Positions 50,010 to 60,399 of a DNA stretch of 64,000 bases are shown here, piece after piece. How positions within the stretch are numbered: position 1 is the first letter of the stretch; each line of letters begins with the position of its first letter. The notes under the pieces are model-generated. The model had not been told where the DNA came from. It was given only the letters and a program-made list of their open reading frames with translations, and ran no database searches. A program made the translations under genes and the position numbers. Origin of the DNA: Diphasiastrum complanatum. Lineage: Eukaryota > Streptophyta > Lycopodiopsida > Lycopodiales > Lycopodiaceae. The stretch lies in contig CM055097.1 in the NCBI GenBank assembly GCA_029204225.1, forward strand, positions 6,097,676 through 6,161,675, written 5' to 3'.

Positions 50010-50765
50010 CTAATCTGCTTCCGATATTTTCTCCAATGAAAGTTGCAACTTAGAATCATGCAACAATTTTTTTCTTTCGTATGGATCCAATAGCTCATAG
50101 TTTTCATGCTTACTCAAATCAACGTAAGCAGCATACACTGCAAAATGAGATGATCTGAGCATGGAATGCACTGGTCCATATCCTAAAATTTTAACCGCAA
50201 TAGTTTTCTTTACAAAAATTATTTTAGGCACCTTATTGAAATTATGTCCTCCAAGAAAATGAGACAGTGCCTTGATTGCCATAATCATAGTTTCAGCATG
50301 TTGATAAAACTTTGAATCAGCAACACTTATCTCATTATTCTTGAAGGACTTCAGATAGTGCCCCAGTGCATGATCTCTTGAAAATTCTCCAGCAGAAGAT
50401 CTTTGTCGTCCTCGACGAATTGTGATAGCCTTATTTCGAGCAGGATCAAAATCAGAACAATCATCTAAATTAACACTCGTATCAATAAAAAAAGTATCTA
50501 TATCTACAATCTTTGACTTTTCAGACTTTGTACCACTAGAAGAAGCTGCTTCAAAAGTGGAGGGCACAGCCTCCGAATTGTCAGAAATATTTAACAAAAG
50601 AAAAAAAACAAAAGTAGACTGAAAATGAACAAATCTACATTTTTTATTATGAATTGGGCACTCATCTACAGACTTGAAATCATTATGTAACTTGGTAAAC
50701 ATTCTATCAAACTTAGCTTTATAGATATGCTTGTCAAGTGCCACCAGGTCCTGATAATGAATCAT
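50010..50765 (-). CDS. Gene D: unrecognised protein with acidic linker and helical C-terminus
   Basis: 251 codons with ATG 50765. The N-terminal part is short and helical (KFDRMFTKLHNDFKSV) and carries CPIHNKKC. A candidate intron follows, because GTAGATTTGTTCATTTTCAG lies in a hydrophobic stretch (about 50610-50640). A serine/acidic linker and a basic patch ITIRRGRQRSS come next. The last 120 residues look mostly helical (AETMIMAIKALSHFLGG, VPKIIFVKKTIAVKILG, HFAVYAAYVDLSKHE, LDPYERKKLLHDSKL). It occupies, next to T', a place comparable to that of the other cassette genes. A distant histone-fold-like pattern was considered but is not convincing. Transcription may start further right, in the shared promoter at 51250-51590. 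Confidence 0.45.
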   Translation of the reverse strand: MIHYQDLVALDKHIYKAKFDRMFTKLHNDFKSVDECPIHNKKCRFVHFQSTFVFFLLLNISDNSEAVPSTFEAASSSGTKSEKSKIVDIDTFFIDTSVNLDDCSDFDPARNKAITIRRGRQRSSAGEFSRDHALGHYLKSFKNNEISVADSKFYQHAETMIMAIKALSHFLGGHNFNKVPKIIFVKKTIAVKILGYGPVHSMLRSSHFAVYAAYVDLSKHENYELLDPYERKKLLHDSKLQLSLEKISEAD

Positions 50766-51041
50766 GTTCTTATTCTGAGATCTGAATAGCGGAGTACTGA
50801 GCAGGGACTTAAATATGAGATATATCTCAAAAATGCCTCCACACCAAGGCCCTCAATTATAGAAGGTAGAATAAAAAGAAAAGAAGAAAAAAGAGATTTG
50901 AAATAGTCCAACCTATCAATAATACCAAATTCATTAAAAAAAAAACAAACTGGATTTAAAATTAGACATTTTAAACAAAAATAACAGAACGAAAGTTCCA
51001 AATATCACTCTTAGGCGCAAACCGCAGGTCAGACAAGCACG

Positions 51042-51257
51042 TCAAGGCAACGTGCGCTCGAGAGAGATATTTGAAGTTGGAGTATCGGATCCGAGCGCAA
51101 GAACACCGAGCAGAAATGAAAAGGGATGCAAAGCACGCTTGAATGCGATACCAGACGATGCAGTATCGGATCCAGGCGCATAATAGTCAACGAAAGTTAA
51201 TAAGAGCAAGCGGCGCACTTGAAATTGATATCCGGGAAAGCAATCGTAAATTTGCAT
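51042..51257 (-). CDS. Short ORF / 5' exon with GSDTxxxxIAxKRAL repeats
   Basis: 71 codons from ATG 51257. The second half is an internal repeat: APGSDTASSGIAFKRALHPF then ALGSDTPTSNISLERTLP. The same peptide pattern is encoded on the opposite strand at 51600-51715. It may be the first exon or leader of gene D, whose body starts 280 bp further left; no splice sites were confirmed. Confidence 0.35.
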   Translation of the reverse strand: MQIYDCFPGYQFQVRRLLLLTFVDYYAPGSDTASSGIAFKRALHPFSFLLGVLALGSDTPTSNISLERTLP

Positions 51258-51590
51258 AAAAATCCGAGCCGAAAAAGACCTATTTAGAAAAAAAAATTCG
51301 CACCTGTGGAAGAGTGTCGAAGGAACACGTGTTGTGATTGGTCAAAATAAATACGCCGTACCTAGAATGATTGATCTGACATTTGTCACGTGCGAGAATG
51401 ACACGCGTTGATATCGGATTCATGCACGTGTCTCAGCCCACGTGGCCTCATAATTGGGCCATCATTGTTAGTACGGACATTCCACGGAGATTAATAATCT
51501 AACGACACGTGTCTTTGCCGTCTTTTCACACGTACAAAAATTTCGTATATATAAGTCCTCGGAATTTTTATTTTTTTTAGCAAAATTTTC
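51258..51590. promoter_or_regulatory. Bidirectional promoter between D and C'
   Basis: A plus-strand TATA box (CGTATATATAAGTCC) lies at 51544-51558. The region is rich in CACGTG-like words (GGAACACGTGTT, TGCACGTGTCTC, CCCACGTGGCC, GACACGTGTC), i.e. G-box/ABRE-type plant promoter motifs. Both flanks carry the inverted duplication described under the repeat entry. Confidence 0.5.
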
Positions 51591-51599
51591 GCTTTTAGC

Positions 51600-53190
51600 T
51601 CCCGATATCGCTCTCAAGCGCGCTCTTTCACCGTTCAAGCTTCCGCCCTCTCACAGTGCGCTTGAGTCCGATACCGCTGGTTGTGCAATATCACTTTCGA
51701 GCGCGCATCTCTTCTCTTCAAATAATCCGTCTACATCACCAAAAGTGTTGATTACCCAAGAGGAGCTAGACAAAATAACAGAGAAATCTATAAATATTGT
51801 TTCCACTTCTGTTTTTGCTCCTATACATAATTTTTTTGTGAGAATTCCATACGATCCAGCCCAGATTTTTTTTTTATTCTTACTATTATAATCAATACGA
51901 GGCCTACCTAGCTAACAAAATTGATTTTCTCGACAGTTTTTTTGATTTTTTTTCTTCCAGATACATGTAGAAGCTTTAGATTAGGTCCCAAATTTTGTGC
52001 CGAGCTAAAAGATAAGATCTCAGAAATTTTAGATGCAATAGTAGAGGCCGGAGTTTCTTTTTTGCAGAATAGTATTAGTTTCGATTCCCATGGTACATTT
52101 TTTGTAGTTAATCCATTTTTCATGGGAGCGGTAAAGGCGAAAGAAGCCAATTTTGAGAAGGCTGTTTATTTCATCAAGTAGTCCTATGGCGAAATTCTAT
52201 TTGATTCCATATGAAAATAAGTAAGGATTGCTCTTTTGTTTTTGTTGCTTTAATCTGGATTGTTGCATACTTCATTGCTTTAATAAGAACGGAATTTTTT
52301 CATAAATATGAATTTATGGATATTTGTATTTTGGTTCTTGTACTCGACATTGGAGCTTGATCATTCTTTTTGTAAAGATAAATAAGGAGGGAGTATCAAA
52401 TTTTCTATGTGTAAAATTAAACTCAACTGCAAATACACATTTGATTCTCTACTTCATGATGCCGTTCGGGAAATACCGACAATGACAACTTCAATTGGAG
52501 AGATAACCATTAAATCTCTCAAGGTATATTCAATTTATCTCTGATATGCATGTATTATTTTTTTAATTCAAATGTATCGTCATAGCATAAATAAAATTTC
52601 TATCATTATATTACTAATTTTTGTTCTATATATGCAGTGTGTACAACAACAAGACGCTTTTAGTTGTGCATGCTTCGTCCTATACAATACAAAGTTATTT
52701 TTTAAATGATATAATTTACAAACGAATGTAGATATTGAAAACGTAATATTCTATTCATTTGTAGTTCATTTCATTTTGATTCATATTTTATTGCTATCAT
52801 TGTTTGTAATTTGCTAATTCTCGTGTTTTGTGATGACAATTCACTCTTGAGTCGTATACTCCTGATGATGTATATAGATTTTGGCAAGAGTTGATCAGAA
52901 CCTATGCCCAGTACGGTGTAAGCGTTGCACCTGCAATCGAGAGCCCTCAAAAGGAAGCTGCTCCTGCCTTAACAGCCTTTCAGATTGTTCAAGATGCAGA
53001 TCTTATTTTATATAATCAAAAAAGAATAAAAGTCCTTTCTAATACAGAGGAAGGCAATTTTGTAACAGATATTCTTCTTGTCTTAAAAGGCATTGAGACC
53101 CTTCAACAGAGGAGGAGGGTGAGAGTATAGAAGGAGCTGTTGTCTTATCAGTTCCTAATACTGATATAGAGAATATAAAAAAATTGATTG
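51600..53190 (+). pseudogene. Gene C': diverged right copy of gene C
   Basis: Three coding patches resemble gene C in order. 51600-51865 is open and contains SPKVLITQEELDKITEKSIN but has no ATG upstream. 51921-52181 reads ISEILDAIVEAGVSFLQNSI, then GTFFVVNPFFMGAVKAKEAN and FEKAVYFIK, which parallels YIDETLKPYAIQIP, TIMWIPYNLLSYIWKGDRPF and RLNRFISHLG of gene C. 52850-53187 reads APALTAFQIVQDADLILYNQ and GNFVTDILLVLKGIE, and then in another frame EGESIEGAVVLSVPNTDIEN, ending KKLIE. The large acidic linker is missing. Introns or decay separate the patches (52182-52850). The lost start and the frame change at about 53105 suggest a pseudogene. Confidence 0.45.
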
Positions 53191-53529
53191 AATAGAGATC
53201 TATTTGTAAATAGAGAGACATAAAAAAAAAAGATAGAATCATTTTACTTGTAAATAACCCATTTATGAATTTTTTTTATTGATATCACAATAGATTCTTA
53301 CAATCAGCTTGTGTCCATAGCCTAATATTGGAATGCAATTTTCTTATAATGATAAAAAGACATGATGATTGACATGTATTTGCTGATAGTGAATCTCAAT
53401 GTTCTTTCATAAGTTGGATTGTTTCGCCAATATCTCTGTATTTGATCTCGAACTCATGTCTTTTACGTATCTGCATAAAACTAATACAAAGTTAGTTAGA
53501 ATTAGTACAAAGTTTGTATTAAAAAGTTT

Positions 53530-54747
53530 TGATTGAAACTATTCATGAAAGATCGAGTGTTTACAATTACTTACGAGTTTACCATTAAAAATAAATCTGA
53601 AGTCTGAAAGTACATTATCTTGTAGGAGCAGTAATTCCCGCCAGATGTAATTTAGACTCCAATCTTCTTCCACCTCCACACATGTCATATATAATTTCAA
53701 TATTTTTTCGTTTTGAATGTCCACTGACTTCCAAGTCTTGATCGAGTGGCACCCATTTACCTTTATTTTTTTTTCATCTTTGATAATGGAAGCATAAACT
53801 CAACATTTGTTTTTCAATTTGATAACGGAAACACGTGGAAGACATTTTAATTCTGTATTCTATTTTTTCATCAGATCTTTTGTCTCAGCCTTCATCCATA
53901 AGTTCAGATAATAAACTATCTGATAAATTTTTGCATACAAACATCGTTGGGGTTTTGTGTACATTGACACTTGAAAAAAAATCCACAAATATATTCAAGG
54001 AAATAAACCATCTCAATCTGACTATTTTTTATCCCATGTTCATTTTTAATGAATTTTTTACATTATTATATATCTTGCAATGAAATGATTCTAAAACTGT
54101 AGCATCTGGTGCAATCCATTCATCACTTTCAAAACTAGGTAATGGAATTAGTACTATTTGTCCAAAATTTTCTTTTGTATTAGGAATGTACATTGATTCA
54201 TAAAAAAAGATCTCACTATCAGCTAGATCTTTTGTAGTTCTACCTTGATATTGCAACTGTCCAATATCAGTGTGAATAACATCTAACACATCTGCTAAAA
54301 ATCCACTCGGCTCTCATTCATTTATGTTGGATGGATATAAATCTGCAAGAGAAAAATGATCAGATTGGAAAGTTTATTCTTAGATATTTATGAATGACAA
54401 AAATCAAAATATCAAAAATATGAATACTCACAGTTGTTTTTTCTGTGATCCTGACGGTTGAATCCTCGTACATTTATCTCTAAATGCATATATACATGTT
54501 GGACTAGAATTTTAGAAATAGATTTTCTTCCTGATGATGTTCTGAAATCCAAAATTTTGGCCTTCCAATAAGATCGAAATGATAGTTTTGAACTTTTCCT
54601 TTTTCGAAATGCTCATCTTGATGATGGATGTATCAAAACCCAAGAGTTTTTTGAATATTTTCTTGACATCCATAATCCATTATCATCTGTCTCGTTGAAT
54701 AGAAGCACAGAGTCGATTGAGGAGCACGGCTTCTTTGATGGCGCCAT
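53530..54747 (-). pseudogene. Gene B': diverged right copy of gene B
   Basis: ATG 54747 (MAPSKKP) opens a short frame. After a stop near 54640 and frame changes the next segment reads SYWKAKILDFRTSSGRKS then LVQHVYMHLEI, matching YHWKGRIHEIKIDQNGEYLA and NVQHVYMRQDI of gene B. 54289-54029 reads VIHTDIGQLQYQG, SEIFFYESMYIPNTKENFGQ and ESDEWIAPD, matching AIHAKYGELIYGG and IFFYDHMYEVPKKNFGQGK of gene B. 53539-53724 has EDWSLNYIWRELLLL and DFRFIFNGKLVS, matching CSLEDLRHMLGL and DFVFTRNGKNVS. The order of three conserved segments makes the homology strong. Stops and shifts indicate decay. Confidence 0.55.
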
Positions 54748-54872
54748 TCGTAATTTGCATGCAAAAATCTAAAACAATGAACTATGAATCTGAAAATTTG
54801 CGTAGACAAAAAGCCATGAATTTGAGAAAAAATGTTGGTGAAAATTTGAAACACTAATCTATTTGGCGTCAC

Positions 54873-55084
54873 AAATTAACTCTGATTAACCCTGTTAACC
54901 ATGGTTTGACAATGCATATACATTAATGGTACATCGATTTTCTAATCTCAACCATCTGTCATATTCATTTTCAATATTTTTGGGTCTCTGATAAGCTGGA
55001 AGGGCAGGCCTCATCAACCAATAGCGTTTTCACATGCTGTCCGACGAAATAACAATATATTTAAAAAGTTTTTAATTTATTTAT
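54873..55084. other. Spacer with ATTAACCCTGTTAACC motif
   Basis: No coding frame. The inverted pair GATTAACCCTGTTAACC near 54885 is a small palindrome-like site. Confidence 0.4.
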
Positions 55085-55213
55085 ATTTGGAAAATTCTAC
55101 GTTACGTAGAACCCCAAAGCTAAGGTTTCAATTGGTCCACATGGCAATGAAAATAAGAAAAAAATAAAAAAACATCTTTTTTAAAGGCCCTCGTTGGGCT
55201 CTAAGTTTCTCTA
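55085..55213. mobile_element. Right part of the CATTAG MITE family (diverged copy)
   Basis: It aligns with the right part of the MITE at 3935-4313 through GTTACGTAGA, TTGGTCCACATGG, an A-rich run, AAAGGCCCTCG and the terminal CTCTAATG. Identity is visibly lower than for the copy at 41769. The matching left part was not found next to it. Confidence 0.55.
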
Positions 55214-57416
55214 ATGGTATATTTCCACCATAAATTATAAAAAAAAATTGTTCTTTAGAATGGGGCCCTCATGTTTATAAAGTCATAATCAATGGTTGGA
55301 GGTCTAAAACTCAAGATAGTGGATTTATATGGGTTTATCAATGACTCATAGGAGAACTAATTGACGTGGCCCAGTTGGCTGCTGATGTGTCTAGTGAGGT
55401 GTCATAATGCACTACTAGTGGTGCATCAGCCTTGGAGAGTATAAGTATACACATTGGGCTCCCACTAGTATATGCTTGATTTTGATGTTATTAGCTACAT
55501 GTTGTGGGTGTGACTTCTCTTTCCTATTGAGTGATTGATCCATAGCTTGGGGCCTAAATCCATATAATCTAAGTTTGGTTGAGTTGCTTCGTCCACCATC
55601 CACTTTCCTATTATTAATTTTGTTTTTTTGTGCTTTGCCTAATCTTTGTATCTTTGGTGAGGACTTGAAATAATAACATATCTTCTACTGTAACTACATC
55701 AAATTCACATATTTTTTACTCAAAGCAAGGCTACAAGAATAAATGAAAATAACAAGCAAGGTCACCTATGAATTTTCAGTAGACTAAAGAGCAAGCTAAG
55801 TCTACTCAAGATTCATTTTCATTAGATTCAAAGGAAGGACTATTCTGCAAATATTGCAAAAAGGAAAGACACTTATTGGAGGATGGGGTATGGGGTCTTT
55901 TTATTTTTCCTCTCCGATGCAAATCGCTTTTTGACACCAGGCTTCATTTTCTCTCTTCCAGTCAAAGCGACTTTATATAAGATTTTTATAAGGTTGGTAT
56001 TTGCATTAATGGGATTGTGTCGATAATGAGTCTTGCAAGCAGACAAAATTTCATAAAACAAGTAATTTCTTGTGAAATTTAATTTGTCGTTTTTTGCATT
56101 GCTCAAGCAAATTGTGGCTTAAAGGAGACCCTCATATTCACTCTCTCTCGTTTGGAAGGATCGGGTTGTTTAAGCCATGTAACATTGTGAGAGGGCTTCA
56201 TTATGGCAATATGGAAAAATGCAATACCCATATAGCCTTATTTCGCTCATATAAAGTCCCGGATCAAAATGAAATTTATTGGTCAAATTTGTTATGGAAG
56301 GCAACTTCCATTGAGGCGGGCAAAAACACCGAATTCCCTGCGAAATTTCAAAGGTTTTTTCTCCCATTCTTTGACCCAAAATAAATGTTCATTCCATTTT
56401 TGGGCTATTGTGAATGTGTGACTTTTGACCGTGAATTCGCTATTTTTTGCCCCGATTTTGAGAAACATAAAGCCTATGGTTATGAGAGGAATTTCTTTTT
56501 GTAGATGCCATTGTTCGAAAACAAGAAATTGATAACTACTATTCGCCACCCCAAACTCTTAATCGAATCTGAAAAGATCATAAGGCCTGATGGGCAGAGC
56601 TTTTCTGAGATTTGATTGGCATGCTAAAAGAACCAAGAAATTTGAATAATGGAATCCATTCAACTAAAACATCTAAGGCAAATTAATTTTTGCATGTAAA
56701 TAGAAAATTTCTAGTTGAATCCTAATATCAAATTTGTTCTTAAGAGGGTAATCTTCTGGACTTTGAAGCAAGGAAGCATAGGTGGAGAACTATTTTGATT
56801 GTAAGTTGGACTACATTATAGCATACAATGTGGTATTGGCCTTGCAATTCTAGCCAATTTGGAGATGGTTATTGCTTTTTCCTTATATGATTTTCAAAAA
56901 GAAAGCTCAATATTGCTATAAGGGAAATGTTTCCTACTCTTATTAAAAAATGTCAAATACCAAAAAATGTGCTTTCAATTATCCAAATTGCACTTCTTCT
57001 CAAGTTCTAATGCAATTGATATAAGGTTACTAAGGAATATCAACAAAGTAATATTTCCTAATCATTTCTCTAAGAGCTATTACAAGACATGACAAGAATG
57101 AACAATATGACTTAGAAGAATATACCATTTGATCATTAATGTAACTCTAAAGGATATCCTATATCAATATCTCATACCCTACACTATAAGCCCTAAACCC
57201 CTTTCTATGGATCCCCTACTCTAATTACTAATAAACTCTTTCATGCATTGCCACCTACGCATACAATCCTAGACCCCTTCCTCTGAATCCCCTACCCTAA
57301 TACCAAATCTCACTGAATTCTTATTCTAACTCACATTTTAAATCTCGTTCTAATTTGTATTATAATCATATTCTAATTTGCATTCTAATCCTAGATCCCC
57401 AATGCTATTACTTGTT
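55214..57416. other. Intergenic, with a faint zinc-knuckle remnant
   Basis: A short plus-strand peptide at about 55800-55880 (KEGLFCKYCKKERHLLEDG) resembles a retrotransposon gag zinc knuckle without its last cysteine. Frames at 56094-56549 on both strands have no recognisable domain. 57180-57400 is a degenerate TAATCCTAGACCCC-like repeat patch. Confidence 0.4.
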
Positions 57417-57741
57417 GGAATATTGATGACCCAACCCCATTAAGGATGAAATTGCAAAAGGGGCTCATTGGCACTACAGGTGAATTGTATGCAACAATTG
57501 AGTATTTCCTTTATGTTCGCACCACTTTTCTCACTTCGATTTTGCTTCCATCATATCGAAGGACTGCCAAGGATGCTGCATCTTTGAACTCTTCACAAAT
57601 CTGAGTGGTGCCATCACAAAAGAAATACTCAATCGTTGCATGCACCTCACTTTTAGTGCCAATGAGCCCCTTTTGCAATTTAATCCTCAATGGTATTGGG
57701 TCATTAATATTCCGACCAATAATTGCACCCTTCACTTTCAA
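57417..57741. repeat. Inverted duplication of a small coding-like segment
   Basis: 57417-57510 (plus) and 57622-57715 (minus) encode near-identical peptides, DDPTPLRMKLQKGLIGT versus NDPIPLRIKLQKGLIGT followed by ATIEYF in both. The minus arm continues in frame as FCDGTTQICEEFKDAASLAV to 57511. It is an inverted duplicate with about 110 bp between the arms; function unknown. Confidence 0.65.
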
Positions 57742-58240
57742 TCACAGTTTTGGCGTTTTACCATTTTTTCCCAATTTTATCGAAGTCAAAAACCCTATCA
57801 ATTATGCATCATAGATCACATCAAAAATCGCGATGCGTGTTGTAGTGGCTCAAATCTACTTATAGCTTGTTCAGTAGTTGAAAAACATTAATCTTATCAA
57901 TCAAAATTTTGCAAAAAGAGAGTAGCCATGACTCACTTATAGACCCATACCAACTCCACCACCATGTGTTTAGGGCTACAACCATTAATTATGACCATGT
58001 ACACATAAGGGCCCCAATTCCCTTATAATCACAATTAACTTACTAACTCTTCATCGAGGACTGGTGCCTCAATATCATCATCACTTCTCTACTGAATATC
58101 AGAGATTTGTTCATCTTCCTTTGTTGGCTCTTGTTGGATATCTTTTTGGATTTGCCCTTGCTTAGTTATAATCTCTGTTTCTTCCTCTCGGCTCCTTTCT
58201 ACACTGGAAAGTGACTTATATTAGGATCATGGAGAGGACA
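57742..58240 (-). other. Acidic/glutamine-rich frame remnant
   Basis: The minus frame at about 58050-58215 reads SSVERSREEETEIITKQGQI then IQQEPTKEDEQISDIQ, one stop, and DDDIEAPVLDEELVS before a stop. It looks like the acidic tail of a larger protein whose upstream part may be the duplicated segment at 58241-58552. Not recognised. Confidence 0.35.
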
Positions 58241-58552
58241 TCCTCACCGAGCTTTCTTGTTGTTGGCTTGATGATGATGATGCAATCTCGGTGGTGGTCG
58301 CCTTTGATGTTCTCATTTGTGAGTCGCCCTCAATTGAAGGGGCTAATTTTGACAGCACCGGTGCAATTCTAATATCTTCTTGCATAGTCAGAACATGTCC
58401 TCACCGAGCTTTCTTGTTGTTGGCTTGACGATGATGATGCAATCTCGGTGGTGGTCGCCTTTGATGTTCTCATTTGTGAGTCACCCTCAATTGAAGGGGC
58501 TAATTCTGACAACACCGGTGCAATTCTGATATCTTCTTGCATAGTCAGAACA
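58241..58552. repeat. Tandem duplication, 2 x about 157 bp
   Basis: TCCTCACCGAGCTTTCTTGT begins at 58241 and again at 58398. The copies differ at only a few positions through to TGCATAGTCAGAACA. On the minus strand each unit encodes MQEDIRIAPVLSELAPSIEG and a serine/glutamine-rich run (ASSSSSQQQESSVR), so the duplication is in a coding-like frame (58369-58845). Confidence 0.9.
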
Positions 58553-59062
58553 CTGGCATGCATACATAGAATACCAAACTGCAATTCGAGCCTAGAAAAT
58601 TGATTACCCTTTACTAATTTACAGATTTGCTTAAAAGCAATCTGTCCGAAGGCGACAATGTATATGATATTGGTAGCGAAGTTTGTCGCTTTTTTCGTTA
58701 AAACAGATGAGCGAAAAATGTATGAGCGAAAAAATATATGAGCAGAAAATATATGAGCGAAAATGTGAAGGTTCATTGTGTTGCACTTTTCGCTTTCCAA
58801 AATGGTAAATTGAGCAATATAACAAATTTCAAAATAGTGTCGCATTTTCGCAAACTATGATAGAAATTATAAGCATGAAGGTGTCGGGTTTTTTTTTTTT
58901 GTAGTTTCAAAACTGGAAATCATAAGTTGGATGAAATGTGAACAGTTTCATTTTTTTTTTTTTCGTTACAACACATGGGCAAAAAATGCGAAGGTTTAAG
59001 TGTCACATATTTCGCAAATTACACGTTTCACAAAAAACTGGACTTGCCATATTCATCGAAAA
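58553..59062 (-). other. Region 3' of the gypsy integrase, unassigned
   Basis: The minus frame at 58560-58660 (KQICKLVKGNQFSRLELQFG, then ILCMHAS) may be an exon preceding the duplicated segment. The element's polypurine tract and 3' LTR should lie here but were not recognised. A short-word repeat ATGAGCGAAAA occurs at 58700-58760. Confidence 0.35.
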
Positions 59063-60337
59063 TTAGTCATAGTAGCACTTCACTCTTGAGCCATTTACTT
59101 GAGTATCAAATAAATGTCCTTCAAGATCGGCTAACTGAAGTGATTCATTGTTAAAAACTTCTATGACTTTGTAAGGTCCCATTCATCTAGTATGTAATTT
59201 CCCAGGAAACAACATGTGTCTGTTATCATACAGAAGCACGTAGTCCCCTCGTTTAATTTTTATTTTTTTAATAGATTGATCAAATTTTTTTTTTCTTTTA
59301 TTCTGAACCGATTCAGTCTCGATTAATGAAAGACAACGATCCTCCTCCAATTGCGTCAAAGCTATCATCCACTCTCAGAGACTATCGTGTTCATCCATTC
59401 GCTCTTCATTACTAATGTGAAATGTCGGAACTTCGAATTTTATTGGTAATATGGGATGCATTCCATACACAAGATAGTATGGAGTCTGCCTAGTTGTGAT
59501 CTTTTCGGCAGTTCTATATGCCCATAAGACAGATGGTAACTTCTGATTCCATTTAGAAGAATGAGTTTCCGTTACTTTATTCAAAATTTTGCGCAAAATT
59601 CTGTTTGCCTGTTCCGTAAGCCCATTCGCTTTAGGATTATATGGAGTGGTCTGGGCATGTGTAATGGAGAAATATGACAACATAGCCTCGATGGTCTGAT
59701 TAAGGAAATGGGTTCCCCTATTACTAACGAGTTCTAAGGGACATCCATAACGTGTGATAATGTTTTGGAATAAAAACTTTGCTACAGTCTTAGCATTGTT
59801 TTTAACTGTGGCTTCGGCCTCTACCATCTTGGTAGCATAGTCCGTAGCAACAAGAATGTAACGTCGACGAGTTTTACGAGTGATCGGTTTGATAGGCCCT
59901 ACAAAATCTATCCCCCACTTCTCAAAAGGTGCTAAGGGAATAATCGGAGTAAGTGGCCAATGTGTCTCAAAGTTGGGTTTCCCCATCCTCTGACATGCAT
60001 CGCATTTTTGAATGAATAATTTGACATCTCTATAGACGGGAGGCCACCAATATTTAGCATTAAGGATCTTTCTTGCAGTATTTTTAAGAGCATAGCAACC
60101 CCCCGAATTTTCCTCATATAATGCACTTACTACAGTGGTCGTCTCAGTGGGTTCTAAACATCGACGAAGATTATCGTCGGCTCCTAATTTATACAATATT
60201 TTATTTATAATCGTATAAGGTCCTACTTTTGAAAGGAAAATAGTTTTTTGTTGTTTATTAAAATTATCAGGATAAATTTGGTCATGTAAAAAGTTAATAA
60301 TGTCCATACAAATTGATGTTTCCGATTGAATACGCAT
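59063..60337 (-). pseudogene. Ty3-gypsy integrase
   Basis: The main frame (60337-59375, 320 codons) has the zinc region (SALYEENSGGCYALKNTARK..YWW, VKLFIQKCDACQR), the catalytic core with WGIDFVGPIKPITRKTRR and ILVATDYATKMVEA, ITRYGCPLELVSNRGTHF, TPYNPKANGLTEQANR and the third acidic position (E of TEQAN). It ends near HEDEHDSL-like sequence, then a stop. A second frame (59368-59183) carries the C-terminal part ALTQLEEDRCLSLIE and RGDYVLLYDNRHMLFPGKL, then MGPYKVIEVF and NGSRVKCYYD to a stop at 59063-59068. The N of LVSNRG replaces the usual aspartate (D). With frame breaks it is non-functional. Confidence 0.82.
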
Positions 60338-60399
60338 TATATGTTCGTCCGGAAATTCATCAGCAATGAGATCAAATTGATTTTTCGTTTGGAGGCGGG

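Larger units (their letters stand above)
51042..51720. repeat. Inverted duplication of GCGCxxGGATCCGATAC units around a promoter
   Basis: Left arm (51042-51240, minus sense) contains GGATCCGATACTGCATCGTC and GGATCCGATACTCCAACTTC with GAGCGCACG. Right arm (51598-51720, plus sense) contains GCGCTTGAGTCCGATACCGC and ATATCACTTTCGAGCGCGC. The arms share about 85-bp units in opposite orientation, separated by the promoter region. Confidence 0.6.

Noticed and set aside
50010-50765. Histone fold in gene D
   Set aside because: A three-helix pattern can be drawn, but none of the H2A, H2B, H3 or H4 landmarks match.
36961-54747. Integrated giant-virus fragment (some encode histones)
   Set aside because: Genes appear to have spliceosomal introns and plant-like promoters, and I see no viral core gene. 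Not excluded, but less likely than a transposable element or host genes.
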